From the NCBI GenBank assembly GCA_015680685.1, contig MNCI01017578.1, positions 1 to 64,000 of the forward strand: a stretch of 64,000 bases of DNA. Direction: 5' to 3'. Made by a program: the position numbers and the translations under genes. This document shows positions 24,763 to 36,699 of this stretch, piece after piece; position 1 is the first letter of the stretch, and each line of letters opens with the position of its first letter. The notes beneath the pieces were generated by a model that was given only the letters and a program-made list of their open reading frames with translations, was not told the origin of the DNA and did no database searches. Origin of the DNA: Gnetum montanum. Lineage: Eukaryota > Streptophyta > Gnetopsida > Gnetales > Gnetaceae.

Positions 24763-25690
24763 AGAGGTATAGCGTGTGTCATCACATTAATATCCTCATG
24801 AGTCCAAGCTAAAACATCATTAAGTTCATGTAACAATTCAATCAAGATTTCCTTTTCATCTACATGTAAGTAAGATCCTATTTTAATAGGATACTATTAT
24901 CCTTTCTTCTGAATTTGAGTTGTTTCTATTTTAGCTAACATTTGCCAATTAGTATTTTTGGATATTTCTTTGGTTTTGGTATGTAAGTCATCAAATCGGG
25001 CTTCTCTAAATGCTATTTTAGGAGATATTTTATTTGAAAAATATGACATCCTTTGACATAGCATCTTCAATGGAAAATAAAAATTCATGAATATGATTAT
25101 CGTCATCAAAATTTGTTAATAAAAGATATAAGAGTGAACCTTTTCAATAATAATTTTAAAATCCCAAGCATTGCATCTAAAAGCAACATCTAAGTAGTGG
25201 TCATTTGAGCTAATTCATTAAGAACATAATTTTCTTCTCTAGGAACATGTTCAATGGATTTGTCATAAAAATTTGTCTCACCTTCAAATGTCTTAATGAC
25301 TAGAATCTCATTTATATATTTATCATTTCCTAATGGTGTAGGATCACTAAAAGAAATTGTTTTCCATCATCTTGATGATAGGGTATGGTATCTTCAAAAA
25401 CTTCCTCACATTATCTAAAAGTGTGATAATATTGGGTGGAATAAGCAAAATGATTTATTTCTGAAATTTCACTCACATGATCATTTATAACATTTTCACT
25501 AAGGCCAACTTCAATAAATCCAATATAAAGATTAATATTTTGATTTTCCAAAGATATATTTTGTTGATTAGAAGTTGTTACTACATGTTTATAAAATGGT
25601 GTTCTTGGTATCATAACATATTCAAATTTTTCTTTCATAGGAATTAATAATTCTAAAAAATTTGATCTAAGAAAGCCCCCAAACTAGGCA
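24763..25690 (-). pseudogene. Protease-RT linker and start of RT (element II)
   Basis: The minus-strand frame at 25638-25411 (FEYVMIPRTPFYKH, then acidic sequence) is the linker, matching MSEITKINLF-type sequence in element III. Near 24830-24763 it reads NDVLAWTHEDINVMTHAIPL, the classic lead-in to RT (xFAWxxED...IPL). It continues in frame at 13541 after removal of element IV. Element III lacks part of this lead-in. Confidence 0.7.
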
Positions 25691-25699
25691 CCAAAATTT

Positions 25700-26187
25700 C
25701 TATATAGAAGCACACCATAAGTGGATGAAATGTCAACTACTAAAATATTTGTATATTATGTGAAAGTAGGGTATTATTTAAGATGTATTTTCACTCCTTT
25801 TAATGATCCTACCATAGGTACATTAGATCCATCAAGTTGTATCACACTTCTTGCTTGTGGTAGCATTTGTGCTCTTAACATTTTACACACTTCTAATAGC
25901 ATGACACTAATAGTTGCACCAAAGTCCATTGGGCAATTATGAACATTGTTTCATAAAACAATCAAATTTGTTAAGAAAGGTGGTTGATCTTTCTTCTTCA
26001 ACATGAAATTGCTTGAGTTTTGTATGGATAGAGCATTAGGAGTTTCTACAAAATGAACTTGTCTTTTGATCTTTGGGGATTTTTCTTTATTAGCTTCAAG
26101 TGTATGAACTATCTTTTGGATTACATATTTCATTTCATTAAAATGTATATGATCATACATTGAAATGTTGGCTTTAATCCTATTCAA
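25700..26187 (-). pseudogene. Retropepsin-like protease remnant (element II)
   Basis: The frame reads MDFGATISVMLLEVCKML, then VIQLDGSNVPMVGSLKGV, matching element III block for block. The active-site triplet here is D-F-G, so the serine/threonine is replaced. Upstream, 26187-25951 is the gag-protease linker (RQVHFVETPNALSI). Confidence 0.7.
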
Positions 26188-26189
26188 AT

Positions 26190-27640
26190 CCTTAACTAGA
26201 TCATAAGTTTAAGTTCATCCTTGGCTTCATGTTGAGGTGAAGTTCTTTTAAGTATAGAAGGTGAGTTTGATTGTTGTTGAATGTTTACTTGGGATGGTCC
26301 AATCTGGTTACTTGTGTTATTTTGGCTAGAAACTCTTTTATTGGGAGGAGTACAAGAGTTATTTCTAGTTTTCTATTGAGTGGTATTCATAATGTCACTA
26401 AGTCTATGGTAGCAAGTGTTATGTGGGTTGCATTCACTTACCATAACTTGTGCAGATGAGGTGACCTCTTCATTTTTCCTCTCATGAGCTATGGTGAGGA
26501 CCATAATGGGGTCTTTTCCATTTTGTTAATTTTGTGCATTGTCATCATATAGTGCTAAAAATTAAGGGCAAGTTTTCTTAGAATGTTGCCTAGTGTAATG
26601 AAGGTGACAATAATCATCATTGATTGATGTGCTTGGTTTTTCAAATTGTATAGGAACTTTGTTATTATTTTACTTTAGTTCAACTACTTTTTTGGAAATT
26701 GTTTGAAGAGAAGTTAATATTTGGTTGATCTGATTTTCTATTTGATTAGTAGATCCATTGGAATTAGATATTCCATTTAGGTTTATAATGGATTGGCTTA
26801 AGGCTTTTGAGTAATCATCATTCAAATTGGTATTTGATGGTAAAACTAAAGAAGAGATTGGACTTTGAAAATAATTATTTATAAGTTTAGTCATTTGGAG
26901 GGGAGTAGAGGTTTGAAACATAGCATTATTCAATGGAAACGTTTGTGATGGTAAAGGGCTAGATTGCATAGGATTGCTAATACTCATCATTCCAAATTGA
27001 GTTTGAGTGCTATTCATTAAATTAATTTGCTCTAGCTCAATAGCTTTAGCCATTGCTGCTTGTAATTCTATTATGTTATAATCATATTTAATGGTATAGG
27101 CAAAGAATGGATCAATGGTGGACTGGTAGAAATTAAGGACACCATTAGGTTGTGGATGCATCTCATTTGGCACATAAGCTAGTTGATAGAGGAATCTTAA
27201 ATTATAATCACAAATGTTTTTCCCAACTAATTTTCTTAGGCTTGTAAAATTACTTAAGGCTAAGGCATGACCAGTAAACTTATCAAATTGAAGTAAAAAC
27301 TTATTTTTAAAGTCTACCCATGAATTAATAAAGGCATTAGAAAGCATTAAAAATCATTGGGTAGCTTCACTTTTGAATACATGCTATGTCATTTTCAATG
27401 ATGTTATAGATGCCTAACAAAGTTTCAAAGCATTCCACATGTTGACGTGCATCACTGGTAGAAGATGTAGGGTCAAAGAATAGGTTGATGTTTTGAACTG
27501 GTTTTGAAATATTATGATAATGTATGAAATTCAAGGGATTACTAACTAGGTGAGCTAGGTGTTGATTGGCTGCCATCCTAGTTCGAATTCTTCTTAGGAT
27601 AGAGTTGGAAAATATGAAACTCATTCTTTCCTTAAAGCAA
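26190..27640 (-). pseudogene. gag of element II (best-preserved copy)
   Basis: The capsid domain is split over two frames. 27624-27367 has MAANQHLAHLVSNPLNF and DARQHVECFETLLGIYNI. 27347-26670 has SWVDFKNKFLLQFDKF, then ICDYNLRFLYQLAYVPNEM, the usual order of plant gag helices. The second frame continues with an N/Q/S-rich linker. A zinc-knuckle-like C-x2-H...H...C (YCHLHYTR, HSKKTC) follows near 26600. One short gap with a stop separates the two frames. Confidence 0.75.
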
Positions 27641-28397
27641 AATAATGGGTAGTTGGTTGATTAGAGACAGGGGTAAGAGCTCTTTGTTAATATGCTCTAT
27701 GGGAAGATTGGCTCATAAAATGAAAAGCCCATGAAATTTAAAATGCGAATAAACTAAAAAAAATAAAGAAAATAGGAAAATATTAAATATTATTATTTTT
27801 TTATTTAATAAAAAACTAAAGTTGCAATATATAAAATTTAAAAGAAAAGTAGAAAATGTAGAATTTCATAAAAGTAAATTTAAAATAGAATGATATAATT
27901 AATGAGAAAACCACCTTACCAAAGTTAAACCTAAGGTAAGGATTGCCAAAATAAAAGCTAGTAATTAGAATTGAGAGATCGAAGGTTTAGGAATCTGAAA
28001 AGAAACTAAAACATGATAGTAAAACTAAAAAATAAATGACTGTTAACAAGAACTAGAATTAGAAATGAGCTAATGAAGGTTTAGATAATGAAAACTAAAA
28101 AATAAAAGTTTTCAGGAACTATAAAATAGAAGTTCTTAGGAACAAAAACAAAAAAATTGGACTTTTAGAAATAGTAAATGGAAAATAAATGATTGTCAAC
28201 AAGACAGAAAATAGAAATAGAAAAAATAAAGGTTCTAGTAACAAAAACTAAAATAGGAAACTAATAAAAAATTTTACAAACCAGAAAAAAAGGCAAATTA
28301 GGAAGCGAAAATAGAAAGACTGATATTTCAGGAAACAAAAACCAAAAACACTAATAAGAAAAGAAAAATGGTCAGTGTTCTAGTGCCAAAAAGGTAT
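27641..28397 (-). other. Leader of element II with A-rich repeats
   Basis: Untranslated leader between primer-binding site and gag. From about 28010 to 28380 it is composed of degenerate repeats of an A-rich motif around ttctaggaacaaaaac and ttcaggaac. No gene is seen. Confidence 0.55.
28370..28388 (-). other. Primer-binding site of element II
   Basis: On the minus strand TGGCACTAGAACACTGACC begins nine bases inside the LTR. Its first ten bases nearly match the site of element VI (TGGCGCTAGA). This sets 28398 as the LTR edge. Confidence 0.5.
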
Positions 28398-30023
28398 TGA
28401 TGCATACATATTGCTCATATAACAACACCCATGAAAATTCATTTTAAGATACTATTGCCTAGGGCACCTCTCATATGGTTATGGAAAACTAGGAATAGTC
28501 TCAGCTAAAAAAGGCAATGTGGTGCTTTAACAAGTAAAAATAACACCGATAATTTTAAATAACTTTAAGAAGGAAATTTAAATGAAATAGTTGTTTGAAT
28601 TGGTAACTTAACCAGGAAAACAAAATGGTTATTCATTAAACAAGCTCAACAAATGAAAGTTTAAAGTAATTGAAAACTCATAAACTTCAAATACAAACAA
28701 AGGCTTTATATTTGAAATGTTTATCATAGGACAGAGATTAAAGCTCTTAAAGCTCTTAGTTGTAGGAATAACAAACAATAGGTTTTAGCAAAAGACTTGA
28801 GCATTGGATCTAATTAACAAATCAAATAGCCACTTGTACAACTTTGTTTGCCCATGCCTCTAGGAAGCACACCTCCTCTAACAAGTATGCACCCTTTGGC
28901 TCTTGGATCCATTCATAGGTCCTCATTGAACTTCTTCCCAAAGCACCACCAAAATAGGTTCCAAAATAGGTTCGTAATGAATTCAGAGGCAAGATTGTTA
29001 GGACTTCCCCTATTTAGCTAGTGGAAAGGAATCCTGAATTTGGTGTTCAAAGGAGGCATTGCCAAGGATAGGGACAAAAGTTGCGGTGGAGAAATTAGAA
29101 GGCAACACATAAGACGAGAAAGGGGGGTCAGCATGGAAGTGGTCACCATAAACATGCCCGCAAATTGCTACAAGGAGACTTGATCGTGGATGTGATGTGC
29201 TGCGTGTATTTGGTGGAGCACAGTGACAACCTGGTACCGTGTCCACCAACTAAACGGGAGGACACTGTGAATTAGACAATCAAAGGCCCAAAATTTGCAG
29301 AACTCAAAATCTTCAGAATTATTGACTACTCAAAATCGTCTTAGGGGAAATAAGAGGACAAAGAAGAAAACTGGTAGATCAGTTTGAACTATAATTTTAG
29401 CAGCTGCCATTTGAATTATGACGGGCAGGACAGGTGGCAAGGATGACCATCGTGAATGGATAGTTACTATTATATTTTGGGAATCACCTAAGTTTGTAGG
29501 CTGAATAATTGGTAGTTATCAGTAGGGATATGACACAATGGCTAGTATTTGAGAGCACTAACATTCTCAGAATTTGTCATCTGGAAAGAGGGGACACAAC
29601 CCACGCGGAATTCACCAGTTTTTTTTCCAACGCATTCAGTAAGATAGCTCAAGAATACATAAATCTTTTGATCATTTCACAACCGAACTCTTTCACTTCT
29701 TGGGTTGCAGACATGTTCAAAAATCGGTTGCAACAATGGGCTTAACCGAAGTGCCTCAACCTACCCTCATACTATTGCAGTGTTTCCTGTTTCAAAGCAG
29801 TGGTGAGTTTTGACGATGAAACTTTCGTAAGTCCTGGAGCACATTACAGTAAGCTGAGGAGGCAGCGGCAGAGGTAGCATTGCGAACACTTGTATGGAGG
29901 AGCCCATGGAAAGGATCTTGGACAGAGCAAGTATGGGCAAAAACTTACTGTAAGCAATAGCGCCAAAGGCTGTAATACACTTACCGACATAATCGATGGT
30001 AACATCAGGCCCAGAGTATTTAC

Positions 30024-31442
30024 CTATCCATCAAAAGAATCTGATTCGTGGAAGTGAGGAATCGAGAATTCATGATTCTAAACGTGTTTGGGTATGTGTG
30101 CCCCAAGAAAAAGTGGGCAGGGGTTCGTAGCTGGGCCGTGATAGAGAAAATTTAAATATATTAGTTTTTAAAAAAAATTAAATCCCATATATCATAAAAA
30201 TATATTGTAAAACATAGAAGATTGCAATATTGTTAATGTACAATGTAAATCCAAAATATTGTTAATCCAAAATATTGTTAAAGTACAATGTAAATCCAAA
30301 ATATTGTTAATGCTTAAAAATTACACAAAATATCACCATTAAATTGAAGTAAGAAAATTTGCAAAGGTATGGAGGGCACTGAATCCATTTCCTTACTCAG
30401 GAGCCATAATCATATAATTTCTGCAACAACCAAAATGACAGCAATAAAATAAAATCCTTTTGTTACTCAATCCAATATTTCCAAAAATGAAATTAAGTCT
30501 CAAGCCTCAACCAAATTTATAACAAATCAGCTAATACTTTTGTTCAAAGACTATCTGTGACTAGCACCCTAGGGACTACCTGTGAGTAGGGCCACGTTGA
30601 AGATGACCATATTATAAGAATACACAACTTAACTAAACTAGGCACAGCCCAGTAACTCATCTCACCTATAATGATCCAAAACCTTTCAGAAGCTCTGGAA
30701 AATTGGCACTAGTCATGAAGAAGGAGGGGAAAGTAAAAACAGAGCACCATGTGCTTGCATATGGCGTGCTGGTGGGCTTCGTTGCTTTATAAGCAAACAG
30801 ATTAAGCATCCATCCGTCATCATGTTCATGACTCATGACCCATGACGATGACCTGTTTTGTTTTTTCTTTTTTAAGAGAGATACGAGAAAAAGAGCAAAA
30901 ACCAGCAATGAACAATAAACACGCGAGAATGTGAGTCATGGCGGAACCTTTGACGCTCCCAAAGCCAGGCGAATCCATGCAAATACAATGTTTTCCTCAC
31001 ACACCCCGTCCAAAACTTTCGGTATGACCCATACTTGCCCCTTCGGCCATCGGTAACCATACTAGCCCTTTCGTGATTTAGTGTGTTTGTTTATTTATTC
31101 GTACTCCCTTGTTTTCTGTGGTCCGTCTGCCGATGCCATGAATCTTGATTGTTTGCTTGCCACTTAAGAATGAAATGAAATTTTTGGTATGATTTAGAAC
31201 AGGAGAAGATATGTAAGATTTTAATGCAAAATGGAGACATGGCAACAACTAAAAAGGCAATAACAATACGAGGCAAGGCAAGGGGACCATATCAATGTAT
31301 ATTTTTAAATCCAGACAAAATTTCATTGAAAATTATGAAATACGTACCCACTGCCAATTTAATACGCTTCTGTATGCGCTCCCGAATCCGACGCGACGAG
31401 TTTGTCAAAATTTATAGCGAATCATGAATCTCGGGTGCATAG
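30024..31442 (+). mobile_element. Non-autonomous DNA transposon, copy 1 (head-to-head pair)
   Basis: A 1.42-kb unit starts CTATCCATCAAAAGAATCTG and ends GGTGCATAG, whose reverse complement is CTATGCACC. The termini form a weak inverted repeat (CTAT-CA...GATTC-TGATTCG). It is bounded on both sides by the octamer GTATTTAC (30016-30023 and 31443-31450). No transposase is encoded. An 8- or 9-bp duplication and long unconserved interior suggest a Mutator-like or hAT-like origin, unresolved. Inserted in the right LTR of element II; the left LTR has the empty site (gcatttaccc) near 2397. Confidence 0.65.
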
Positions 31443-31450
31443 GTATTTAC

Positions 31451-32793
31451 CTATGCGCCGGAGATTCGCGATTCCGGACAAATTTTCACGAACGGTTCGC
31501 GTCGGATTCGGGAGCGCATACGGAAGCGTATTAAATTCGCGATGGGTACGTATTTCATAATTTCTAATGAAATTTTGTCTGGATTTGTACTTATACATTG
31601 AAATGGTCGCCTTGCCTTGCCTCGTATTGTTCTTGCCTTTTTAGTGATATCTCCATTTTGCATTGAAATCTTACGTATCTTCTCCTGTTCTGAATCATAC
31701 CAAAAATTGTATTTCATTGTTAATGGCATCGACATGAGACGGACCACAGAAAACGAGTACGAATAAATAAACAAACACTATGGTAACCGAAGGCCGAAGG
31801 GGCAAGTATGGGTCATACGGAAATCAAGTTTTGGACGGGGCGTGCGAAGAAAACATTGCATGTGCATGGATTCGCCTGGCTTTGGGAGCATCAAAGGTTC
31901 CGCCATGACTCGCACATTCTCGCGTGTTTATTGTTCATTGCTGGTTTTTGCTCTTTTTCTCATATCTCTGCTGAAAAAAAGAAAAAACAAAACAGGGTCA
32001 TCGTCATGGGTCATGAACATGATGACGGATGGATGCTTGTTCAACTATTTTAAAAACTCTGTTTGCTTATAAAGCAACGAAGCCCACCAGCACATTGGCC
32101 AATGGCCATATGCAAGCTCATGGTGCTCTGTTTTACTTTCCCCTTCATCATGACTAGTGCCGATTTTTCAGGGTCTGAAAAGTTTTGGATCATTGTAGGT
32201 GAGGTGAGTTCCGGCTGTGCCTATTTTAGTTAAGTTGTGTCTTCTTTTAATGTGGTCATCTTCAATGTGGTCAATGTGGCCCTATGGTGTTACTCACAGG
32301 TAGTCCCTAGGGTGCTACTCACAAGTAGTTGTTGAACAAAAGTATTACCAGACCTGATTTGTTATAAATTTGGTTGAGGCTTGAGGCTTAATTTCATTTT
32401 TGGAAATATTGGATTGAGTAACAAAGGGGTTTTATTTTATTGCTGTCATTTTGGTTGTTGCAGAAATTATAAGTTTGGCCAGATGATGGCTCCTGAGTAA
32501 GGAAATGGATTCAATGCCTTCCATACCTTTGCAAATTTTCTTCTTAAATTTAATGGTGATATTGCAATCTTCTGTGAAATTTTTAAGCAGTAACAATATT
32601 TTGGATTTACATTGTTCTATATTTTACAATGTATTTTTATGATATATGAGATTTAATTTTTAAAAAAACTAATATATTTAAATTTTCTCTATCACGTACC
32701 CGGCTACAAACCCGTCCCCACTTTTCTTGAGGCACACATACGCAAACACGTTCAGAATCACGAATCCACGAATCGGATTCTTTTGATGCATAG
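31451..32793 (-). mobile_element. Non-autonomous DNA transposon, copy 2 (inverted partner)
   Basis: This is an inverted copy of 30024-31442 along nearly its whole length, 1.34 kb, starting CTATGCGCCGG and ending TTTTGATGCATAG. It is bounded by GTATTTAC at 31443-31450 and 32794-32801. The arms differ by small indels and scattered transitions. The mirrored short frames in the two arms only reflect the shared sequence and are not evidence of a gene. Confidence 0.65.
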
Positions 32794-34340
32794 GTATTTA
32801 CCCGTGTTCTTGAGCATGGTAAAGGTTGCGGGAGAAACGTTTACGAAGAAAGCGACAAGGACTAAGACAAAGGAAGAAAAGAACGCTACCTTAGAGGCCT
32901 GGTTGTCGTTGAGGGGACTTGAGAGGACTTGAGAGCCAGGATGCTTCAAGATCACAGATTCTCAACATTGCTCAGCTTCGATCTCCAGAGGTAAGTGATG
33001 AAGAGTAGAGCTTACAGTGAAGAAACCATTTACCCACGTGACTGGCGGCCAAAGAAAATCACCCCCACATCCCGATGTAGTGACACAGTCTCAATGGAAT
33101 TAGATTATTATATTTTCATTTCAGTTTAATTAGATCAGAAACAGCTCATTGTGCTATGATTGTGATAAAGGATTTATATTAACCTGATGAATCCGTCTAT
33201 CATCTATTTTGTTTTATGTATTGAGAAGTTACTGATCTGTAGCGAACTATAGCAAACTATGCAAAATCAGCTGTAGATTCAATGTTTTTATTTAAACGTT
33301 TCCCACTTCGTCAACTCGTCACATCTATTCCCTGTTATACTGTGTTTGTAACCGTAGAAACCTGATTGATTAGCGTGTATACTAAATACAGGATGTATAA
33401 ATTTTCTTTACTGGAAAATTTGTCTTTATCTTTAACTATGAATCAGAGAAATTTAAGTATTAATGACAATGAAAGGTTGAAAGTATGGGTTTGTGAAGAA
33501 AACAGTCAACTCCTCATCCCAAACAGGATTAAGATTTTTCTTGATAACTCTACTCTTGACAGTCTGATTATCGAGGCAAACTACAATGTAAGGATCACTG
33601 GAGGTGTTATCCTGGGCTGCAAGATTTTTGCCCCGATTACCTGAACTCTTAAAAGACCCAGTGTGTTCTCCATCCTACTGAAACTATGCTCTAAAACTAA
33701 GAAATATGAAAAATAGGAAACTCACGGAGCCAGAATAAGATTTTCACTAGATGGGCATAATCCAGCAAGATCAACACCTGAATTTAAAGTATCATAGTAT
33801 AGATAGCAACAATGGTTCAAAATTCCAAATCGAATCATGATGCCAAGATTGCATATTTAAGGGCTATGGCCAAAAAGTCAGAGTAACTAAAACGTGACGT
33901 TCTCAAATCTAGGATCCTCTGTAGAGAGCCTTTTCCATATGCAATCGGGACCACAAAATCAACACAAGGCCAACAAATGGTTTGCTATTTCTGTAATGAC
34001 AGATCAGCATTAACGAATGGTTTGCTGTTTCTGTAATGACAGATCAGCATTATTATCATGACATTGGTAAAATTGGTTCATGTTTAATAATGGTGTCATG
34101 TTTTCTTGTGGAGGAGTTCAATCATCGCTAGAGGATGGCTACTTTGTACAATGGATATTGAAAGAAGATGGGTGTCTAGTATACACGTACCGGTGTGAGC
34201 TTCCGGTGATCCTGTTGAGCTTAATCTACTCAACTTATACAAATAACTTATATGAGTTAAAACCATATGATTTTTAGTTATTATGGGACTAAAACTTATT
34301 TGAACATGGCCTTATGCTAGCAATAGGCATACCAATAGGA

Positions 34341-34880
34341 GTTGTTATTCTATGAGCTTATTCTATGAGCGACAAACTCTTAATGAGGTGATTTGGCACT
34401 CAAGGTAAAAAAGAAACTTAATAAATTTAGGAACATGAGCAAATAAGCTTCAAAAGGGAAGAACAAATGATCCAAATCAAAGAAGGGATTCAAGTCCAAA
34501 TTTGAAGACAAGGATGGCAATCATAATAAGAAAATAGAAAAGGAAAATGAAAAGGACAAAGCTAAGAAGAACCAAGGTAAGGAAGACAAAGGTTAAGGAA
34601 GTAATTCATCCAAGATTCAATTCTTCAAGTCGGAGAATGGGAACATAGGCAATGGGAGTGTTTACTTGTCAAGAGAATGAAAGGCAAGAATGTATAAACC
34701 ATGGAATTTGAGGAAACATCTAGCCAAGCTCTTCAAAGAGGTAATCCTAATGCCCCCAAGATTAAGGAAGTTCTTGAACTAAATTCTTGTGTATTCATGG
34801 GGAATGTGAATAGAAGAGGTCATCTTGCTAGAAAATTTTTATTTTAGATCAAGACTAGATGTTTTCTTAATGGGGAATGG
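34341..34880 (+). pseudogene. gag C-terminal part of element I
   Basis: The frame resumes after element II with a charged region very rich in lysine and glutamate (KKGFKSKFEDKDGN, NKKIEKENEKDKAKKNQGK). This is typical of the gag segment around the nucleic-acid-binding knuckle. A degenerate knuckle with G-H and C positions mostly lost (NVNRRGHLARKF) follows near 34810. Stops are present. Confidence 0.6.
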
Positions 34881-35220
34881 ATTGATATTTTGATTAATAG
34901 GGGAGCCCAAGAAAAGGGTATTTTATCTAGTGCATTTGCTAGATTATGTTTGGTAACTACTCATCTTAGACCCTACAAGGTATGCTCGTTGTTAAGAGAT
35001 TTCTTTCAAGAGATGAGAGAGCAATGTGTTTTGAAATTTAAAATTGGGGGTTTTCATGATTTTATGAAATGTGATTTACTTCTAGTTAATTATGCTAATG
35101 TAATTCTTGGTAGACCTTGGAATTTTGAAAATGGTGCTTAATTTGATAGGGAAATAAATATATGGAGTGTAGCTAAACCTGATGGAATCCATGAGTTGAT
35201 TCCTATGAAAGCTTAAAAAG
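34860..35220 (+). pseudogene. Retropepsin-like protease of element I
   Basis: The open frame 34890-35141 reads AFARLCLVTTHLRPYKV, then EMREQCVLKFKIGGFHDFM, then ANVILGRPWNFENGA. This is the plant gypsy protease order ending with the I-L-G-R-P-W signature. The active-site aspartate region is altered (ILINRGAQEKG). The end of the domain continues to about 35220. Confidence 0.7.
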
Positions 35221-35399
35221 TTTGGCAACAAAGCTCACTTAATGCTTCATTAATTGTTCTAGGAGAAAAGAAATACACTAAGAAATATGATGAAACTAGT
35301 TTTGGTTTTGCTGTTGTATCAACTATTACATCTAACTATGATGTTGTGTATATAGAACTTCTAACAAGTGTGCTATGTTTAAAGGATCATTTCCTATCT

Positions 35400-36240
35400 A
35401 AGGAGGAATTAGATGGATTTCCACCAATGAAGAATGTACAATACTAAATTGATTTCATTCCTAGTGCTACCATTCCAAATAAGAGAGCATATTGGATGAC
35501 AACAAATCAATGGATAGGATTGCAAAGGCAAGTAGAGGAGTTCATTAAAAATGGCTTCATGAAAGAAGCCATTTCACCTTGTGCAATTCTAGCAATGCTT
35601 ATGCCAAAGAAGAACAGTGATGAATGAAGAATGTGCATTGATTCTAGGGTAGTGAACAGGAGAATAGTGAGATATAGGTTTCCTTTTCCAAGGATGGAAA
35701 ATATCCTTGATGTTCTTACCAATGTAGAAGTTTTTAGCAAAATTGATTTTAAGAGCAGTTACCATCAAATTCGAATTAGGGCTAACAATAAATGAAAGAT
35801 AGATTTCAAACACTAGATGGATTGTTTGGGGAGTTGGTGATGTTATATGGGCTCATAAATGCACCTACTACATTCATTAGGTTGATGAGTGATGTACTCT
35901 AGACTTGATTGTTAAGTGTTATATTGTTTTCTTTAATGATATTTTGATGTATAGCTCCAATGAAGAGAAGCACTTAGATAATTTGAGAAGAGTGTCTTAA
36001 ACTTAAGGAGGCACATTTGGTAATCAATGTGAAAAAAATCCATTTCTTTAAGAGGGATATCGCATACTTGGGATATGTGGTTTCTAGAAATCAAATTTAG
36101 ATGAAAGCTACCAAGGTGAGGGCTATTAGAGATTGGTCAACTCCTAAGAATGTTGAAGGGTAAGATCATTCCTTGGTTTAGTATGTTTTTATTTGAGGTT
36201 TATAAAAAATTTTAGTGGTACTTCATGGCATATGTTTACT
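35400..36240 (+). pseudogene. Reverse transcriptase of element I
   Basis: Recognisable blocks are FIPSATIPNKRAYWMTT, EEFIKNGFMKEAISPCA, RMCIDSRVVNRRIVRYRFPF, EVFSKIDFKSSYHQIRI and FFNDILMYSS. The last replaces the catalytic Y-x-D-D with F-F-N-D, so one of the two metal-binding aspartates is asparagine. Stops and frameshifts appear after about 35800. The domain order and wording are those of chromovirus RTs. Confidence 0.8.
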
Positions 36241-36339
36241 TTACTAAAGAAGAATAACGAGTTTAGGTAGGATGATGAAACCTAAAGAAGCTTTGACTTA
36301 TTAAAGGAAAAAATAATTAGTGAACTAGTGCTTGTAATT

Positions 36340-36690
36340 TCATGTTTTTAAAAGCTTTTTCAAGTAGAGTTGGATGCAACTAGAATAGCCATTGGTGGGG
36401 TACTCTCACAAGAAGGTAGGCCTATTGCTTTCGTTTTAGAAAAGTTAAATGAGTCAAGGTAGAACTATATCATATATGAGAAGGAGTTATATGCTATTCT
36501 TCAATCAATTAAGTATTTGAGGCATTACTTGTTATGCAAGAAGTTTACCTTGATAACATACCACAAAGCACTTCAATTTTTAAATTTCCAACAGAAGTGC
36601 TCAAGCAGGTATAGGAGTTTAACTTTATGCTTAAGCACAAAAGTGAAAAAGCTAATGTGGTTGCTAATGCATTTTCTGGGATGCATGTGG
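36340..36690 (+). pseudogene. RNase H of element I
   Basis: The frame reads QVELDATRIAIGGVLSQEGR, then EKELYAILQSIKYLRHYLL, matching the RNase H domain that follows RT in Ty3/gypsy elements (D and E catalytic positions visible). It trails into a frameshifted connection near 36600. Confidence 0.75.
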
Positions 36691-36699
36691 TGAATTTCA

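Larger units (their letters stand above)
474..34340 (-). mobile_element. Element II: Ty3/gypsy retrotransposon with very long LTRs
   Basis: The internal genes read on the minus strand (gag, protease, an RT-integrase fusion, in that order from 27640 down to 13130). They are flanked by long direct repeats, 474-11466 and 28398-34340, which align once nested elements are removed. Both repeats start TGATGCAT, and a primer-binding-like site abuts the right one. The flanks 469-473 (attgt) and 34341-34345 (gttgt) match at 4 of 5 bases as a target-site duplication, and the gag frame of element I resumes across it. Three later insertions sit inside: element III in the left LTR, element IV in the RT region and a DNA-transposon pair in the right LTR. 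Most of RT, all RNase H and the integrase core are missing, so it is a non-autonomous deletion derivative. Confidence 0.75.
28398..34340 (-). repeat. Right (5') LTR of element II, split by a DNA-transposon pair
   Basis: The LTR parts are 28398-30023 and 32794-34340, about 3.2 kb in all. Alignment with the left LTR is clear throughout, for example gcctctaggaagcacacctcct against gcctcgaggaagcacacctcct near 28856 and 932. The stretch equivalent to 1340-1800 is deleted here. No gene is seen; short open frames are not conserved between the two LTRs. Confidence 0.7.

Noticed and set aside
31224-32072. Mirrored open frames in both arms of the inverted pair
   Set aside because: They are the same DNA read in opposite directions, have no recognisable domain and differ in frame between arms.
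30024-32793. A single foldback transposon with 1.4-kb inverted arms
   Set aside because: The centre contains GTATTTAC, the same octamer as both flanks, and each arm has matching termini at both of its ends; two separate insertions explain this better.
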